Source: Nocardiopsis potens DSM 45234
Lineage (GTDB): Bacteria > Actinomycetota > Actinomycetes > Streptosporangiales > Streptosporangiaceae
NCBI RefSeq assembly: GCF_000341105.1
Contig: NZ_ANBB01000024.1
Coordinates: 39,367-103,366, forward strand
Direction of reading: 5' to 3'
Length of the DNA: 64,000 nucleotides
Shown: positions 50,009 through 58,226 of the stretch, in pieces
Numbering within the stretch: the stretch's first letter is position 1
Layout of the letters: every line of letters begins with the position of its first letter
Notes under the pieces: generated by a model
Database searches by the model: none
Seen by the model: only the letters and a program-made list of their open reading frames with translations
Told to the model about the DNA's origin: nothing
Position numbers and translations under genes: made by a program

Positions 50009-50428
50009 TCAGCCGGCCGAGCCGGGGCGGCCCCGCTCGGCCTCTCCGCCGTCGCCGTTCCGGCCCGTCCCGAGCGGCTGCCCGCCCGGGGGCGTCCGCG
50101 GGTAGAGCACCCGCGGCCCGGTGGAGGCCGGGACCTCGGCGAGCCGCCGCTCCAGTTCGGCGATGTGCTCGTCGCGCTCGTTCAGCGCCGCCGAGGCCCT
50201 GCGCAGCACCTCGTCGACGCCGCGGACATGGTAGCCCCACAGCGCCAGCGGCAGGGTGAGGCGTCCGATGTCCGCGGACGTCAGGCCGCGCCCCTCCGGC
50301 AGGTCGAGCGGCGGCCGGTCGGCCTCGAAGCGCGCCAGCCGGCCCCCTTTGCCCATGACCGCGTAGGCGACCCCGCACAGCACGGCCGCCGCGGCCACCG
50401 CGATGAGGAACAGGATGGTTGGATTCAC
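50009..50428 (-). CDS. DivIVA-like single-span membrane protein (Rv1209-like)
   Basis: This 139-residue protein begins with a membrane helix (MNPTILFLIAVAAAAVLCGV). A short DivIVA-type motif follows (DRPPLDLPEGRGLTSADIGR), with a coiled coil (VDEVLRRASAALNERDEHIA) and a Pro/Gly tail. Position before tagA matches Rv1209. It may act at the cell pole or septum, but that is inferred from the motif only. GTG at 50428; CGGGACC upstream is a weak SD. Confidence 0.75.
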   Translation of the reverse strand: MNPTILFLIAVAAAAVLCGVAYAVMGKGGRLARFEADRPPLDLPEGRGLTSADIGRLTLPLALWGYHVRGVDEVLRRASAALNERDEHIAELERRLAEVPASTGPRVLYPRTPPGGQPLGTGRNGDGGEAERGRPGSAG

Positions 50429-50504
50429 GGTCCCGATCGTGCCATACCGCGGCGGCCCGGTGCCCGGGAGCCGGTCGCCCCGCGGCCGTGGCAGACTCGG
50501 TGCG

Positions 50505-50819
50505 ATGGAGACGCACGACGCCGGCCTCGGCTGCGAGGTCCTGGAGCCCGGGGCCGCCGCCCCCGCGGGCGCGGTCGACGCGGGGCACCGCCCGTCGGCC
50601 GCGCGGGTGCGCGCGCTGGCCGCGGGCCCGCTGCCGGTCCTGGTCCGCTGCGAGGCCGAGGACGAGGCGGAGAGCACCGCCCTGGTGGCGCTCTACGCCT
50701 GGCTGGGCGCGCGGCTGTTCACCACCGGCCACCCCCGGTCGGCCCGCCAGGCGCTGGACATGGTGGCCTCGGTGGCCGGGGGCCGGCCGCCCGCCGCGGT
50801 CCGCCGCGGGCTGGCCTGA
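50505..50819 (+). CDS. Truncated dihydropteroate-synthase-like protein
   Basis: This 104-residue protein ends GARLFTTGHPRSARQALDMV then ASVAGGRPPAAVRRGLA, which resembles the last 45 residues of FolP2-type dihydropteroate synthases (an R-V-H motif, then TRRALEMVA). In M. tuberculosis folP2 (Rv1207) lies between the Rv1205 and Rv1210 orthologues, the same place. The N-terminal TIM-barrel strands with the pterin and pABA sites are missing, so it cannot be an active synthase. CAGACT lies 7 nt before the ATG at 50505, suggesting a leaderless mRNA. It ends 10 bp from the convergent LOG gene. Confidence 0.6.
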   Translation: METHDAGLGCEVLEPGAAAPAGAVDAGHRPSAARVRALAAGPLPVLVRCEAEDEAESTALVALYAWLGARLFTTGHPRSARQALDMVASVAGGRPPAAVRRGLA

Positions 50820-50829
50820 CCCCTCCGGG

Positions 50830-51627
50830 CTACTCCCCGTCGCCCTCGCGGGCCAGCGCCTCGGCGGCGGCCCGCTCCTCCTTCTCCCGGACCATGTTCT
50901 GGCTGGCCTTGTCGATGACCGCGACCGCCTCGGCCGGGTCGTCGGTGAGGTGGATCAGGTCCGGGTCCTCCGGCGAGATGACGCCCTCGTCCAGCAGCCG
51001 GCCGCGGATCCAGTCGACCAGCCCGCCCCAGAACTCGGTGCCCAGCAGCACCACCGGGAAGCGGGTCACCTTGCGGGTCTGCACCAGCGTGATGGCCTCG
51101 AAGAGCTCGTCCAGGGTGCCGAAACCGCCCGGGAGCACCACGAACGCCTGGGAGTACTTCACGAACATCGTCTTGCGGACGAAGAAGTACCGGAAGGTGA
51201 CGCCGGTGTCCACGAACTCGTTGAGCGACTGCTCGAAGGGGAGCTCGATGCCCAGTCCGATGGAGGTCCCGCCGGCCTCGGCGGCGCCCTTGTTGGCCGC
51301 CTCCATCAGGCCGGGGCCGCCCCCGGTGATCACCGTGTACCCGGCCCGCGCCAGCAGCGAGCCGACTTCGGTGCCCAGGTCGTAGTAGGGGGTGTCGGGT
51401 TTGATCCGGGCCGAGCCGAACACGCTGACCGCCCGGCCCAGCTCGGAGAGGAGCCCGAAGCCCTCGACGAACTCCGACTGGATGCGCAGCACCCGCCACG
51501 GGTCGGTGTGCACCCAGTCGGTGGGACCGCGCCGGTCGAGCAGGCGCTGGTCGGTGGTGGTCTGCGGGATCGCGTCGCCCCGGTAGGTCAACGGCCCCGC
51601 CCGTCGGATCTTGTCGGCGTCGGTCAT
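50830..51627 (-). CDS. LOG-family nucleotide 5'-monophosphate hydrolase (TIGR00730)
   Basis: This 265-residue Rossmann protein has VSVFGSARIKPDTPYY, the motif GYTVITGGGPGLMEAANKGA and VVLPGGFGTLDELFEAITLV. These are the LOG/lysine-decarboxylase-like signatures (PGGxGTxxE). Plant LOGs release cytokinins; the Rv1205 orthologue does so in M. tuberculosis. In soil actinobacteria the physiological substrate is unproven. It has an N-terminal extension of about 60 residues compared with short LOGs. TAGTTT lies 6 nt before the ATG at 51627. dapE lies 50 bp upstream. Confidence 0.88.
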   Translation of the reverse strand: MTDADKIRRAGPLTYRGDAIPQTTTDQRLLDRRGPTDWVHTDPWRVLRIQSEFVEGFGLLSELGRAVSVFGSARIKPDTPYYDLGTEVGSLLARAGYTVITGGGPGLMEAANKGAAEAGGTSIGLGIELPFEQSLNEFVDTGVTFRYFFVRKTMFVKYSQAFVVLPGGFGTLDELFEAITLVQTRKVTRFPVVLLGTEFWGGLVDWIRGRLLDEGVISPEDPDLIHLTDDPAEAVAVIDKASQNMVREKEERAAAEALAREGDGE

Positions 51628-51677
51628 GGGCCCAAACTATCCGGTCCGGCCCTCTCGGGCGGGGCCGGTTCCGGCAA

Positions 51678-52763
51678 CTATCCGCGGCCGTTCGCCGAAC
51701 CGCCCGCGCCCGTCAGCCAGTCGGTCATCCGCCGCTCGGCCTGGTCGACCAGGGCCAGGTCCACCCATTCGCCGCGGGTGTGCGCCAGGGTGGGCTCGCC
51801 GGGGCCGTAGTTGACCGCGGGCACGCCCAGCTCGGACATGCGCGCCACGTCGGTCCAGCCGAGCTTGGCCCGGGCCTCGCCGGCGCCGACCGCGGCGACG
51901 AACTCGGCGGCGGCCGGGTCGTCCAGCCCGGGGCGGGCCGGCGGGGCCGCGTCGGTGACCCGCACGTCGAAGCCGGCGAACACCTCGCGCAGGTGCTCCT
52001 CGGCGTCCTTGACCGAGCGGTCCGGGGCGAACCGGTAGTTCACCGTGACCGTGCACTCGTCCGGGACGACGTTGCCGGCCACCCCGCCGGAGATGAAGAC
52101 CGCGTTGAGCCCCTCGTGGTAGCGGAGGCCGTCCACCTCGGGCTCGCGCGGGGTGTAGCCGCGGAGCACGTCCAGGATCCGCCCGGCGCCGTGGATGGCG
52201 TTCTCGCCCATCCAGGAGCGGGCGCTGTGCGCGCGCTCGCCGCGCGCGATCACCTCGACCCGCATGGTCCCCTGGCAGCCGCCCTCGATCACGCCGCCGG
52301 TGGGCTCCAGCAGCACCGCGAAGTCGCCGGTGAGCCACTCGGGGTGGTCCCGGGAGAGGCGGCGCAGCCCGTTCCGCTCGGCGTCGACCTCCTCGCAGTC
52401 GTAGAAGACGAAGGTGAGGTCGTGCACCGGCTCGGTGAGGGCGGCGGCCAGCCGCAGCTGCACCGCGACGCCGCTCTTCATGTCGGAGGAGCCGCACCCG
52501 TAGAGCCGGTCGCCCTCGCGCCGGGAGGGGACGTTGTCCACGATCGGCACGGTGTCGATGTGCCCGGCCAGCACGACGCGCTTGGCGCGGCCGAGGTCGG
52601 TCCGGGCGACCACGGCGTCGCCGTCCCGGTCCACCCGCAGGTGGCCCAGCCCGGACAGGGAGCGTTCGATCATGTCGGCCAGCGCGCGCTCTCCGCCGCT
52701 GACCGACTCGGTGTCGACGAGTCGCGCGGTGAGGGTGCGGACGTCTGCTGTGAGGTCGAGCAT
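51678..52763 (-). CDS. dapE: Succinyl-diaminopimelate desuccinylase
   Basis: This 361-residue M20 enzyme has VLAGHIDTVPI, GCGSSDMKSGVA, FVFYDCEEVDAERNG (catalytic Glu) and late LLEPTGG and LAHTRGEWV zinc ligands. It releases succinate from N-succinyl-LL-diaminopimelate in lysine and peptidoglycan precursor synthesis. ATG at 52763 (MLDLTADV) matches the usual start and has GGAAAG about 8 nt upstream; ATG at 52790 is in frame. Beside dapD, as Rv1201c-Rv1202; dapC lies 5.5 kb away. Confidence 0.94.
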   Translation of the reverse strand: MLDLTADVRTLTARLVDTESVSGGERALADMIERSLSGLGHLRVDRDGDAVVARTDLGRAKRVVLAGHIDTVPIVDNVPSRREGDRLYGCGSSDMKSGVAVQLRLAAALTEPVHDLTFVFYDCEEVDAERNGLRRLSRDHPEWLTGDFAVLLEPTGGVIEGGCQGTMRVEVIARGERAHSARSWMGENAIHGAGRILDVLRGYTPREPEVDGLRYHEGLNAVFISGGVAGNVVPDECTVTVNYRFAPDRSVKDAEEHLREVFAGFDVRVTDAAPPARPGLDDPAAAEFVAAVGAGEARAKLGWTDVARMSELGVPAVNYGPGEPTLAHTRGEWVDLALVDQAERRMTDWLTGAGGSANGRG

Positions 52764-52841
52764 CTGAGGGCTTTCCGGGTCGGCACTCATGGCGTGGCCC
52801 GGGGGCGGGGCCGCCCCCGGGCCGTCACGGCTGCGCCGGCG

Positions 52842-53678
52842 TCAGGCGTTGACGCCGTGCTCGCGGAGCAGGTCGTTGAGGGCCAGCTTGTCGTGCTCCT
52901 GGCCCTCCTCCAGGCGCTTGAGGACGAGCAGCACCGGCATCCCGAAGTCGCCGCCGGGGAAGCTCTTCACCTTGTTCGCGGTGACGCACACCGACCAGGC
53001 CGGGGCCTCGCCGCGGGGCAGCTCCTCGCCGGTCTGCGCGTCGTAGACCCGGGTCGAGGCGGTGAGGATGGTGCCCGCGCCGAGCTTGGCGCCGCGGCGC
53101 ACCCGGGCGCCCTCGACGACCATGCTGCGCGAGCCGAGGAACGCGTCGTCCTCGATGATCACCGGGGAGGCCTGCGGCGGCTCCAGCACGCCGCCGACGC
53201 CGACGCCGCCGGAGAGGTGGACGTTCTCGCCCACCTGGGCGCAGGAGCCGACGGTGGCCCAGGTGTCGACCATGGTGCCGGAGCCGACCCAGGCGCCGAA
53301 GTTGGTGAAGGACGGCATCAGCACGACGCCGGGGGCCAGGTAGGCGCCCCAGCGGGCGATGGCGCCGGGAACGACGCGGACGCCGTCGAAGCGGGTCTTG
53401 AGCGGGATCCGGTCGTGGTGGTGGAAGTCACCGACCTTGGACTCCTCCATGCCGAGCACGCGGAAGCTCAGCAGGATGGAGCGCTTGGCGCGCTCGTCGA
53501 CGACCACCTGGTCCGTGTCCGGGTCGACGAAGGCGACCCGGGCCTTGCCGGCGTCCAGTTCGTCGACGGCGCCGACGATGGTGTCGCGGGCCGCGGTGTC
53601 GTCAGGGGTCAGCTCGGAACGGCGCTCCCAGAGATCGTCGATCTCGGCGGGCAGCGGGCTGGTGAACGAGGTGGTCAT
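52842..53678 (-). CDS. dapD: Tetrahydrodipicolinate N-succinyltransferase
   Basis: This 278-residue left-handed-beta-helix enzyme is of the actinobacterial class. The hexapeptide core includes YLAPGVVLMPSFTNFGAWVG, SGTMVDTWATVGSCAQVGEN and LSGGVGVGGVLEP. It transfers succinyl from succinyl-CoA to tetrahydrodipicolinate, the committed step of the succinylase branch. TAGGCT lies 8 nt before the ATG at 53678, with no SD, so the mRNA is probably leaderless. It precedes dapE with 78 bp between. Confidence 0.94.
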   Translation of the reverse strand: MTTSFTSPLPAEIDDLWERRSELTPDDTAARDTIVGAVDELDAGKARVAFVDPDTDQVVVDERAKRSILLSFRVLGMEESKVGDFHHHDRIPLKTRFDGVRVVPGAIARWGAYLAPGVVLMPSFTNFGAWVGSGTMVDTWATVGSCAQVGENVHLSGGVGVGGVLEPPQASPVIIEDDAFLGSRSMVVEGARVRRGAKLGAGTILTASTRVYDAQTGEELPRGEAPAWSVCVTANKVKSFPGGDFGMPVLLVLKRLEEGQEHDKLALNDLLREHGVNA

Positions 53679-53945
53679 GGCCTGTGAGCCTACTGGTTCC
53701 GGGCTGGTCCGACCAACCGGGGGCGCCGCGCGTCCACCTCGGCCCGGTACGCTCCTGCGGCGCGGGGAGTCCGGCCCGCCCCGGTCGGGCACGCCTTACC
53801 ATTCGGGGTGAGCGACCCCCGGCTCGCAAGACGTGAGAGATCCCCGGCCCCGATCGACTCCGGGGGCCGGTCCCTGTCCGACGGGGTCTTCCGCCGTGCG
53901 GCCCTGCGCCGCCGGGCGGGCCCCCTGAATCCCTACGGTCTGCCT

Positions 53946-54866
53946 GTGCACGATAACCCGCGCCGACAGAGGCGAGAACGGCGGAAGAGGAAGTCCTCCG
54001 CCTTCATCAAGATCCTGGTGGCACTGACGCTCGTCTGCGGTGCCCTGGTCGCCGTGGGCGTCTACGTGATCCGCTCGATCGGACCGGTGGACATCGACCC
54101 GCCGGTCGCCGCGGGCTGCGCGGTCTCCGGCGAGGGGCGCGACGACGTCCTCGAGCCCGAGCAGGCCGCCAGCGCCGCGACCGTGTCCGGTGTCGCGTTC
54201 GCCCGGGACCTGCCCGAGGAGGCGGTGGTCATCGCCTTCGCCACGGTCTGGCAGGAGACCAAGTTCTTCAACATCGACTACGGCGACCTCGACTCCGTGG
54301 GCCTGTTCCAGCAGCGCCCCTCCCAGGAATGGGGCGAGCCGGAGCAGATCATGGACCCGGTCTACGCCAGCGGGAAGTTCTACGAGCACCTGGAGAAGGT
54401 GGACGGCTACACCGAGATGCCGGTCTACGAGGCGGCCCAGGCGGTGCAGCGGAGCGCCGACGGGTTCGCCTACGACCAGCACGAGAAGCGCTCCCGGGAG
54501 ATGGCCGCGGCGTTCACCGGCTCCTCCGGGGGCGCGCTGACCTGCTGGCCGGCCCGGCCGGCCGGCGGGGAGGGGTCCCCCTCCCCCTCGGCCCGCCCGG
54601 CGGCCGAACCGGACGACGTCCGGGCCGCCCTGGAGGAGATGGAGCGGGTCTTCGGCGCCTCGCCGGAGGCCGTGCCCGCCTCCGGCGAGCAGCCGCGCAC
54701 CGGCGACCTGGGCTGGGCGATGGCGCTGTGGGCGGTGGCCCACTCCGAGGAGTACGGGCTGAGCTCGGTCACCTACCAGGACCAGCGGTGGACCGCGCAG
54801 AACGGCGAGGAGGGGTGGGGCACCGTCCCGGACGCCGCCCCCGACGGCGAGGTGGTCCTGGGCTGA
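53946..54866 (+). CDS. Membrane-anchored lytic-transglycosylase-like exported protein
   Basis: This 306-residue protein has a basic N-terminus and one membrane span (FIKILVALTLVCGALVAVGV). Its outside domain contains VIAFATVWQETKFFNIDYGD then LDSVGLFQQRPSQEWGEPEQ, a glutamate plus GLFQQRP pattern seen in actinobacterial transglycosylase-like proteins. Activity on peptidoglycan is plausible but unproven. GTG at 53946 has TACGGT 6 nt upstream, a leaderless pattern; the longer frame to 53808 lacks conserved sequence. A palindromic repeat lies 32 bp after the stop. Confidence 0.75.
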   Translation: MHDNPRRQRRERRKRKSSAFIKILVALTLVCGALVAVGVYVIRSIGPVDIDPPVAAGCAVSGEGRDDVLEPEQAASAATVSGVAFARDLPEEAVVIAFATVWQETKFFNIDYGDLDSVGLFQQRPSQEWGEPEQIMDPVYASGKFYEHLEKVDGYTEMPVYEAAQAVQRSADGFAYDQHEKRSREMAAAFTGSSGGALTCWPARPAGGEGSPSPSARPAAEPDDVRAALEEMERVFGASPEAVPASGEQPRTGDLGWAMALWAVAHSEEYGLSSVTYQDQRWTAQNGEEGWGTVPDAAPDGEVVLG

Positions 54867-54898
54867 CCCGCCCGGAAGGGCCCCGGCCGGCCCTCCCT

Positions 54899-54960
54899 GA
54901 GGATCTGTGCGTTGCGGCCCTGTCAGAGCGCTCTGACAGGGCCGCAACGCCGAGATCGTC
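54899..54960. repeat. Palindromic element C (62 bp, 28 of 31 pairs)
   Basis: Centred at TCAGAGC/GCTCTGA (54929/54930), with inner arms GCGTTGCGGCCCTGTCAGAGC-like and perfect; three mismatches lie in the outer arm. It starts 32 bp after the stop of the upstream gene and lies between convergent genes. Same family as elements A and B. Confidence 0.9.
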
Positions 54961-55025
54961 GCCCGGTCGACGGTCTCGGGGCCGCCCCGGCCGAGGGCGC
55001 CCCGGGAACGGGATCGCGCAGAGCC

Positions 55026-55064
55026 GGCGGGCCCGTGCCGCCCCTTCCCCGGCACGGGCCCGCC
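55026..55064 (-). terminator. Hairpin after the siderophore-binding lipoprotein gene
   Basis: GGCGGGCCCGTGCCG (55026-55040) and its exact complement at 55050-55064 form a 15-bp stem, 39 bp beyond the stop at 55104. Confidence 0.6.
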
Positions 55065-55103
55065 CGCTGCCCGGGTGCGGCGGCGCCGCGCCCCGGGCGG
55101 GGG

Positions 55104-56084
55104 TCAGCCGAGCACCTCGACCAGGCGGTCGGTGACGATGGGCACGCTGTAGTAGTCCAGGCGGAACGCCTCCGCCCCGAGGGTGAAGGCGCGGTCCTCC
55201 TCGAAGGCGGGCGTCTTGGCCAGGTTCGGCGCGGTCTCGGTGTACTCCTCGACCTCCTCGCCCAGCGTGTTGACGAAGAGCAGCGAGGCGTCCCCGAAGG
55301 CCGAGGCGTTCTCCGAGGAGACCGAGAGGGTGTCCGAGCGCCCCTCCCTGCGGGTGGCCTCGCCTTCGGCGAACTCGTGCTGGGGCACGCCCAGGTCGCC
55401 GAGGAGGCGCCCCTGAGGGGACTCGGGGGTGAACACGTTGAACCCGTCCGGCGTCCCGGTGAGGGCGACGACCTCCTGGTCCCCGCCGATCTTCTCGGCC
55501 GCCTCCGCGGTGAGGTCGGCGTACTCGCCGGCGATCTCCTCCGCCCGGTCCTCGGCTCCGAACGCCCCGGCCATCTGCTCGGTCAGCTCCGGCCAGGGGA
55601 TGTCGGACTCGCCGTAGACCACGGTGGGGGCGATCTCGGAGAGCTTCCGGTAGGTCGACTCGTCCACGGCGTCCGCGCCGAACCCGTTGCCGACGATGAC
55701 GTCCGGCTCCGCCGCGGCGACGGCCTCCAGGTCGGCCTCGGGGCCGGGGAGCGGCTCCACGCCCCGCTCGTCGGCGGTCTCCGCCCACTGGGCGAAGAAG
55801 CCCTTGTCGTCGGTGAGCGCGGAGGGGCTGGTGGTGCCGGCGGCGACCACCGGCACGTCCAGGCTGAGCAGGACCGGGGTGGAGGTGACGCTGACCGCCA
55901 CCACACGCTCCGGGTCCGCGGGGAGCTCGCTCTCACCGTAGATGTGCTCGACGGTGCGGGTCCCGCCCTCGGCGGCGGGGGCCTCCGCGGTCCCGGACGA
56001 GCAGCCGGCGCCGAGCAGCGCGAACGCCGCGGCGGCCAGGGGGATGATAGGTGAGGCGAACTTTTCTTTCTTCATTGCAAGCAT
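55104..56084 (-). CDS. Fe3+-siderophore ABC transporter substrate-binding lipoprotein
   Basis: This 326-residue exported protein has a signal peptide ending in the lipobox LLGAGCSS (Cys near 28), then a class III periplasmic-binding fold. Features include PERVVAVSVTSTPVLLSLDV, DVIVGNGFGADAVDESTYRK and NTLGEEVEEYTETAPNLAKT. It binds an iron-siderophore outside and delivers it to a permease that is not in this window. Divergent from the Fes-type esterase, with an iron box between. ATG at 56084 is taken; ATG at 56075 is possible. No SD is seen, and the transcript is probably near-leaderless. Confidence 0.88.
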   Translation of the reverse strand: MLAMKKEKFASPIIPLAAAAFALLGAGCSSGTAEAPAAEGGTRTVEHIYGESELPADPERVVAVSVTSTPVLLSLDVPVVAAGTTSPSALTDDKGFFAQWAETADERGVEPLPGPEADLEAVAAAEPDVIVGNGFGADAVDESTYRKLSEIAPTVVYGESDIPWPELTEQMAGAFGAEDRAEEIAGEYADLTAEAAEKIGGDQEVVALTGTPDGFNVFTPESPQGRLLGDLGVPQHEFAEGEATRREGRSDTLSVSSENASAFGDASLLFVNTLGEEVEEYTETAPNLAKTPAFEEDRAFTLGAEAFRLDYYSVPIVTDRLVEVLG

Positions 56085-56086
56085 TT

Positions 56087-56105
56087 TTAGGTATGCCTAT
56101 CCTCA
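56087..56105. promoter_or_regulatory. DtxR/IdeR-type iron box
   Basis: The 19-mer TTAGGTATGCCTATCCTCA agrees with the iron-box consensus TTAGGTTAGGCTAACCTAA at 14 of 19 positions. It lies between the divergent lipoprotein and esterase genes. It overlaps TATCCT, the likely -10 of the esterase, so iron-loaded DmdR/IdeR should block both genes. Confidence 0.75.
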
Positions 56106-56110
56106 TGTCA

Positions 56111-57460
56111 ATGTCCGAGACTGTGAACGCACCCACGCCGATGACGGTTCCGCCCAAGTTCAAGCCCGCGGTGGTCTTCCCGCGCGGCACCGCGCCGGTG
56201 GTCCGGGCCGCCGAGCTGGCCGCCGCCCGGGGCCCCGCCGCGGTCGAGGAGTTCTGGCGCGCCGCGGAGCGCACCGGCACCCCGGTGGTCGAGGAGACCG
56301 GCTCCCCCGGCGAGCGCACCGCCACCTTCCTGTGGCGCGGCGGGGACGGGCTCTCCGATGTGATCCTCGTCGCGGACCGCAGCGCCGACGCCCGCTCCTT
56401 CGAGCGGAACCGGATGGAGCGCGTCCCCGGGAGCGACATCTGGCACCTCACCTACCGGATGCGCTCCGACTGGCGCTGCTCGTACGCGGTGGCGCCGGTC
56501 CCGGCCGACGGGAGCCCGCCGCCGCCCGGCCCCGCGAACGAGATGTCCCGCGTCCGCCGGGCCCGCGCGCTCGCCGCCGCCGACCCGGCCGACGCTCCGG
56601 CCATCGCCCGCTGGTTCGACGCCCTGGCGCACGCCCGCCCCGACCCGCTGGCCCGGGAGCGGCTGGACGGCGCCTGGTCGGTGGCCTCGCTGCCGGACGC
56701 CCCCGCCGAGCTCTGGCGCACCGCCCCCGGCGGCGCACCGCAGGGCAGGGTGGACCGGCACCGGCTGGCGAGCGGGGCGCTCGGCAACACCCGCACCGTC
56801 CGGGTGTACACGCCCGCGGCGGAGCCGCCGGAGGGCGGGTGGCCGGTCGCGGTGCTGCTGGACGGCGAGGAGTGGTGGTCGCTGCCGCTGGCCCCGCTGC
56901 TGGACCGGCTCATCGCCGCGGGGACCCTGCCGCCGATGCTGGTCGCGATGGTGCCCTCGCTCGGCTTCGCCGTCCGGACCCGCGAGCTGGCCTGCCACGA
57001 CCCGTTCGTGGAATTCCTCACCGGATCGGTGCTGCCGCTGCTCCGCGCCGGGCACGGCGGCTGCGCCGACCCGCGCCGCACCCTGGTGGCCGGGCAGAGC
57101 CTGGGCGGGCTCACCGCGCTCTACACCGCGCACCGGGCCCCGGAGCACGTCGGCCGGGCGCTCTCCCAGTCCGGCTCCTACTGGTGGCCCAACCCGGGCG
57201 GCACCGGCGGCGAGACCGAGCGGATGGCCCGGCTGCTCGCCGAGGCGCCGTCCCCGCCCGACCGGGTCCACCTCAGCGTCGGCCTGAACGAGCCGGTCCT
57301 GGTCGGCCCCAACCGGCGGCTGCGCGACGTGCTCCGCGAGCGCGGCGCGGACCTGCACTACACCGAGTTCAACGGCGGCCACGACCGGGCCTGCTGGCGG
57401 GCCGGCCTGCCGGACGCCCTGGCCGCCCTCACCTCCGACTGGCCCGCCGCCCGCCGCTGA
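56111..57460 (+). CDS. Enterochelin-esterase-like siderophore esterase (Fes family)
   Basis: This 449-residue protein has an N-terminal Fes-type domain (about 60-190, VTFLWRG-like strand TATFLWRGGDGLSDVILVAD) and a C-terminal esterase. The nucleophile motif is LVAGQSLGGLTALYTAHRAP; VAVLLDGEEWW and FNGGHDRACWRAGLPDAL supply the remaining elements. It should hydrolyse a ferric tri-ester siderophore in the cytosol to release iron. ATG at 56111 has TATCCT 7 nt upstream; ATG at 56105 is in frame. A degenerate palindromic element follows 20 bp after the stop. Confidence 0.88.
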   Translation: MSETVNAPTPMTVPPKFKPAVVFPRGTAPVVRAAELAAARGPAAVEEFWRAAERTGTPVVEETGSPGERTATFLWRGGDGLSDVILVADRSADARSFERNRMERVPGSDIWHLTYRMRSDWRCSYAVAPVPADGSPPPPGPANEMSRVRRARALAAADPADAPAIARWFDALAHARPDPLARERLDGAWSVASLPDAPAELWRTAPGGAPQGRVDRHRLASGALGNTRTVRVYTPAAEPPEGGWPVAVLLDGEEWWSLPLAPLLDRLIAAGTLPPMLVAMVPSLGFAVRTRELACHDPFVEFLTGSVLPLLRAGHGGCADPRRTLVAGQSLGGLTALYTAHRAPEHVGRALSQSGSYWWPNPGGTGGETERMARLLAEAPSPPDRVHLSVGLNEPVLVGPNRRLRDVLRERGADLHYTEFNGGHDRACWRAGLPDALAALTSDWPAARR

Positions 57461-57480
57461 CCCCGCCCGTCCCCTTTTCC

Positions 57481-57546
57481 GCGATGATCTTGGCGTTGCG
57501 GCCGCCTCGGCACCGGTCGAGACGGCGACAGCGCCGAGATCACCGC
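57481..57546. repeat. Palindromic element D (degenerate)
   Basis: The left arm starts GCGATGATCTTGGCGTTGCG like element B. Its right arm GCGCCGAGATCACCGC pairs with it at about three quarters of positions, some as G-T. The TCAGAGCGCTCTGA core is replaced by CCTCGGCACCGGTCGAGACGG. It starts 20 bp after the esterase stop. Confidence 0.75.
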
Positions 57547-57579
57547 GGCCCCGTCCGCCGAGAGAGCAGGAGGATCGCC

Positions 57580-58041
57580 ATCACCGACCCCGACCCCGAG
57601 AGCGCGGCCCCGGGAGCCGACGGCCGCCGGCCGTCGGCGCGCGACGCCGGGGAGGCCCTGCTGCGCGTGGCCCACCGGGTGGAGTCCCTGCTGGGCGAGC
57701 TGGCCGCCGAGCACGGCCTGACCGCCCTGGAGGCGCGCGCCCTGCGCGCGCTGCTGGACGGCCCCTCGCAGGGCGGCCTCGCCCTGCAGCTGGGCCGCGC
57801 CCCCTCCGGGGTGTCCGTGCTCACCCGCAGGCTGGAGGAGCGCGGCCTGGTCTCCCGGGTCCCCTCCCGGAGCGACAAGCGGGTGCGCACGGCCCGCCCC
57901 ACCGAGCAGGGCATGCGGGTGATCCACGCGATCGGCGCCGGCCTGACCGAGCGCTCCCCGCTGTCCACCCGGCTCACCGACGCCGAGATCGCCGCCCTGT
58001 ACCGGCTGCTGGACGCCCTCGACCGGGAACCGCCGGACTGA
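57580..58041 (+). CDS. MarR-family transcriptional regulator, apparent ATC start
   Basis: This protein of about 153 residues has the MarR winged helix: DAGEALLRVAHRVESLLGEL, LTALEARALRALLDG, GLALQLGRAPSGVSVLTRRL and ERGLVSRVPSRSDKRVRTAR. No ATG, GTG or TTG lies in frame at a good distance from an SD. The strong AGGAGG (57568-57573) is followed 6 nt later by ATC (57580). GTG at 57668 would cut the first helix, and an ATG at 57484 lies inside a repeat element. An ATC start is therefore proposed, as in infC-like genes. The target is unknown; the nearby siderophore esterase is one candidate. Confidence 0.8.
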   Translation: MTDPDPESAAPGADGRRPSARDAGEALLRVAHRVESLLGELAAEHGLTALEARALRALLDGPSQGGLALQLGRAPSGVSVLTRRLEERGLVSRVPSRSDKRVRTARPTEQGMRVIHAIGAGLTERSPLSTRLTDAEIAALYRLLDALDREPPD

Positions 58042-58226
58042 CCCCGGCCTCGGCCCGGAGGGCGCCGGGGCCCCGGGCCGTCGGCCCTGCGGCCCTGCGG
58101 CCCGGTGGAGCGGCCCATCGGGCGGCGCGGCGTCCGGGCCCGACGCGCCCTTGACAGCGCTGCGGCCCGCCGCGCCGGACCGGGAGGTCGGCGGGGCGGG
58201 CCGGGAGCGGAGCGGCCGGGGCCGGA

